Of a stretch of DNA of 7,127 bases, positions 6,064-7,127 are shown piece by piece. The DNA comes from an uncultured Erysipelotrichaceae bacterium. Its GTDB lineage: Bacteria > Bacillota_I > Bacilli_A > Erysipelotrichales > Erysipelotrichaceae. The stretch's first letter is position 1. Every line of letters begins with the position of its first letter. The translations under genes were made by a program, and so were the position numbers. Under the pieces are notes generated by a model. That model did not search any database, was not told where the DNA came from, and saw only the letters and a list, made by a program, of their open reading frames with translations. The stretch lies in assembly GCA_902795525.1 (NCBI GenBank), contig CADBLN010000171.1, positions 1 through 7,127 on the forward strand, in the 5' to 3' direction.

Positions 6064-6279
6064 ATGATTTATAAGAGAATTAGAGAGTTGCGTGAAGATA
6101 AGGATTTAACTCAAGCGTATATGGGGCAAGTTTTATCTTGTAGCCAGCGTGTATACAGCAACTATGAAAGAGGGGATTTAGATATCCCAACTGAAATTTT
6201 AATTAAACTTGCAGATTTTCATGATGTCTCTGTAGATTATTTGTTGAATAGGACAGATAAGAAGAACACAAATAAATAG
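6064..6279 (+). CDS. Xre-family helix-turn-helix regulator
   Basis: The 71-residue product is almost entirely one Cro/CI-type DNA-binding domain: IRELREDKDLTQAYMGQVL (6-24), then the recognition helix region CSQRVYSNYERGDLDIPTE (26-44), and LIKLADFHDVSVDYLLNRTD (46-65). There is no separate sensor or dimerisation domain, so it probably works as a simple repressor. I choose the ATG at 6064, which gives the usual MIYKRIRELRE start and has AGGTG (6054-6058) at 5 nt. An in-frame ATG at 5977 is rejected because its codons would run through both palindromes. The likely targets are the two TAGCG/CGCTA palindromes upstream, controlling itself and the divergent membrane protein-lipoprotein pair. Confidence 0.88.
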   Translation: MIYKRIRELREDKDLTQAYMGQVLSCSQRVYSNYERGDLDIPTEILIKLADFHDVSVDYLLNRTDKKNTNK

Positions 6280-6299
6280 TGATAATAATCGTTATTATA

Positions 6300-6327
6300 T
6301 TGACAAACAGAATATGTAAATGATAAT
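6300..6327 (+). promoter_or_regulatory. Promoter of the infC-rpmI operon
   Basis: A consensus TTGACA (6300-6305), a 16-nt spacer and GATAAT (6322-6327) form a strong vegetative promoter, as expected for a ribosomal-protein operon. Transcription should begin near 6334, about 134 nt before the infC start. Confidence 0.8.
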
Positions 6328-6333
6328 ATTTTT

Positions 6334-6448
6334 AAGCAAAAGAAATGTGGAAAGAAGAAGCACCCCTTCTCACCTGATGACCTTAAGGACATAGGTAAAC
6401 GCTACAGTCGCTATTTGATTGTTTAGTGGGTGCAAACCCGCTTTTCTT
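6334..6448 (+). promoter_or_regulatory. L20-leader-like attenuator of infC-rpmI
   Basis: In Firmicutes this operon is repressed by ribosomal protein L20, which binds the leader and favours termination. Here AGAAG (6356-6360) and CTTCT (6366-6370) form a hairpin with loop CACCC (6361-6365). That loop complements GGGTG (6428-6432), giving a pseudoknot. The same GGGTG bases form the 5' arm and first loop base of the terminator at 6426-6441, so pseudoknot and terminator exclude each other. A second hairpin uses ACCT/AGGT (6372-6375 with 6393-6396) and ATG/CAT around CCTTAAGG. CACCCCTTCTCACCTGATGA looks like the L20 leader as I remember it; the L20 assignment is inferred. Confidence 0.82.
6426..6448 (+). 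terminator. Attenuator terminator in the infC leader
   Basis: GTGGGT (6426-6431) pairs with ACCCGC (6436-6441), including one G-U pair, around a GCAA tetraloop (a stable GNRA type), followed by TTTTCTT. It lies just before the infC ribosome binding site. Confidence 0.8.
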
Positions 6449-6467
6449 ATGTAGGAGGTTCAGAAAT

Positions 6468-6995
6468 ATAGCAAAGCAAAACAAAAATGACGATTTAGTC
6501 AATGAAAGCATCCGCTTCAAAGAAGTTCTAGTAATCGATCCTGATGGCAATTCGTTGGGTATCTTATTGCGCAAGGAGGCTTTGGAAGCCGCAGAAAGGT
6601 TTGATTTAGACTTAGTCTGTGTGGCACCACAGGCTGTCCCACCAGTTTGTAAGATTTTGGATTATGGCAGATATCGTTTTGAACAACAAAAGAAAGCGAA
6701 AGAGGCCAAAAGAAATCAAAAGGTAACAGAAGTTAAAGCTATTAGGTTATCACCTGTAATCGACATTGGAGACTTTAATACCAAAGTTAAACAAGCCAAG
6801 AAATGGCTGGAAGATGGTAACAAGGTAAAAGTTGACATGCGTTTTAGAGGAAGAATGATGACTAGGCAGGATGTTGGCAAAAAGGTCATGGAAAACTTTA
6901 TTGCTGAATTATCCGAAGTATCCACATTAGATAAGGATCCAAAGATGGAAGGAAATACTTTGTCTTGTACCTTATCAGCACTAAAAACAAAATAA
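6468..6995 (+). CDS. infC: Translation initiation factor IF-3 with AUA start codon
   Basis: IF-3 binds the 30S subunit, keeps it apart from 50S and checks the start codon and initiator tRNA. The start I choose is ATA at 6468, preceded by AGGAGG (6453-6458) at 9 nt. It gives a 175-residue protein of normal IF-3 length beginning MAKQNKNDDLVNESIRFKEV. After the binding site there is no in-frame ATG, GTG or TTG until a TTG inside the N-domain, and the upstream GTG at 6426 lies in the terminator stem. The N-domain (about 10-75) includes VPPVCKILDYGRYRFEQQKK (58-77); a charged linker follows. The C-domain (about 85-175) has IRLSPVIDIGDF (92-103) and KVKVDMRFRGR (119-129). Non-canonical infC starts are known (AUU in E. 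coli) and let IF-3 repress itself. rpmI follows after 15 nt. Confidence 0.95.
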   Translation: MAKQNKNDDLVNESIRFKEVLVIDPDGNSLGILLRKEALEAAERFDLDLVCVAPQAVPPVCKILDYGRYRFEQQKKAKEAKRNQKVTEVKAIRLSPVIDIGDFNTKVKQAKKWLEDGNKVKVDMRFRGRMMTRQDVGKKVMENFIAELSEVSTLDKDPKMEGNTLSCTLSALKTK

Positions 6996-7010
6996 CGGAG
7001 GACTAGAATT

Positions 7011-7127
7011 ATGCCAAAAATGAAGACAAAACGCGCTTTGGCTAAGCGTGTAAAGAAAACAGGCACTGGCAAGCTAAAGAGAGGACATGCGTATACTTCT
7101 CACTTAGCACCAAGAAAAACACACAAA
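7011..7127 (+). CDS. rpmI: Ribosomal protein bL35, 3' end missing
   Basis: The first 39 codons of bL35, a small 50S subunit protein, run off the right edge; the family is about 64 residues. The start MPKMKTKRALAKRVKKTGTGKLKRGHAYTSHL is unmistakable, with TGTGKLKRGHAYTSH the family signature. GGAGG (6997-7001) precedes the ATG at 9 nt, and the gene follows the infC stop by 15 nt in the classic infC-rpmI-rplT order, so rplT (L20) is expected just outside the window. It is strongly basic, as usual. Confidence 0.96.
   Translation, partial: MPKMKTKRALAKRVKKTGTGKLKRGHAYTSHLAPRKTHK

Noticed and set aside
6281..6300. Terminator or Fur-box-like site after the Xre gene (ATAATAA-TCG-TTATTAT)
   Set aside because: The stem has 7 bp of pure A-T with no T-run after it, and the second half does not match a Fur box. 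It abuts the infC -35 box, so an operator cannot be excluded, but nothing supports one.
6426..6467. IF-3 start at GTG 6426
   Set aside because: The GTG is in the terminator stem and has no binding site; the AGGAGG site lies downstream of it.
6716..7072. Minus-strand open frame of 118 codons opposite infC and rpmI
   Set aside because: It lies antisense to two well-supported conserved genes and its translation shows no recognisable domain.

Overview
The window is an AT-rich stretch of a low-GC Gram-positive (Bacillota) chromosome. Support for this comes from a class T-box leader in front of leuS, an infC-rpmI operon with a ribosomal-protein-type attenuator, strong AAGGAGG-type ribosome binding sites on several genes, and lipobox/Xre genes of the kind common in Firmicutes. 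TGA is a normal stop and TGG encodes Trp, so this is not a Mycoplasma-type code. An Erysipelotrichia-like or clostridial gut organism is my best guess, but this is not proven from one window.

Layout, left to right. (1) 1-490, minus: 5' part of a radical SAM gene (YhcC/YtqA type) running off the left edge. (2) 511-3164, plus: a TTGACT-N17-TAAGAT promoter, a leucine T-box riboswitch with CUC specifier and terminator, then leuS. LeuS has an aberrant KMSKS signature (KMGKR). (3) 3163-3189: a perfect 26-bp palindrome shared as terminator by leuS and the convergent rRNA-modification pair. (4) 5179-3174, minus: an RsmF-like 16S rRNA m5C methyltransferase and an RsuA-like 16S rRNA pseudouridine synthase, overlapping by ATGA. 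(5) 5954-5229, minus: a small two-helix membrane protein and a small lipoprotein. (6) 6064-6279, plus, divergent: a 71-aa Xre-type regulator. Two copies of a TAGCG...CCGCTA palindrome lie between it and the membrane gene. (7) 6300-7127, plus: promoter, L20-leader-like attenuator, infC with an AUA start codon, and the first 39 codons of rpmI.

Most genes serve translation: tRNA charging, rRNA modification, initiation and a ribosomal protein. The exception is the Xre/membrane protein/lipoprotein module, which looks like a self-contained, autoregulated cell-envelope unit of unknown function.

The most notable observations are regulatory. The RsmF-like gene, and possibly its minus-strand neighbours, has a -10 box so close to its ATG that the mRNA would be leaderless. 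A 17-nt exact repeat with a TTCAC-ATA-GTGAA palindrome overlaps two separate promoters. infC uses a non-canonical start codon behind a pseudoknot-versus-terminator switch. I found no CRISPR array, insertion sequence, tRNA or rRNA gene, and no clearly new multi-gene system. The Xre module is the only candidate for something undescribed.
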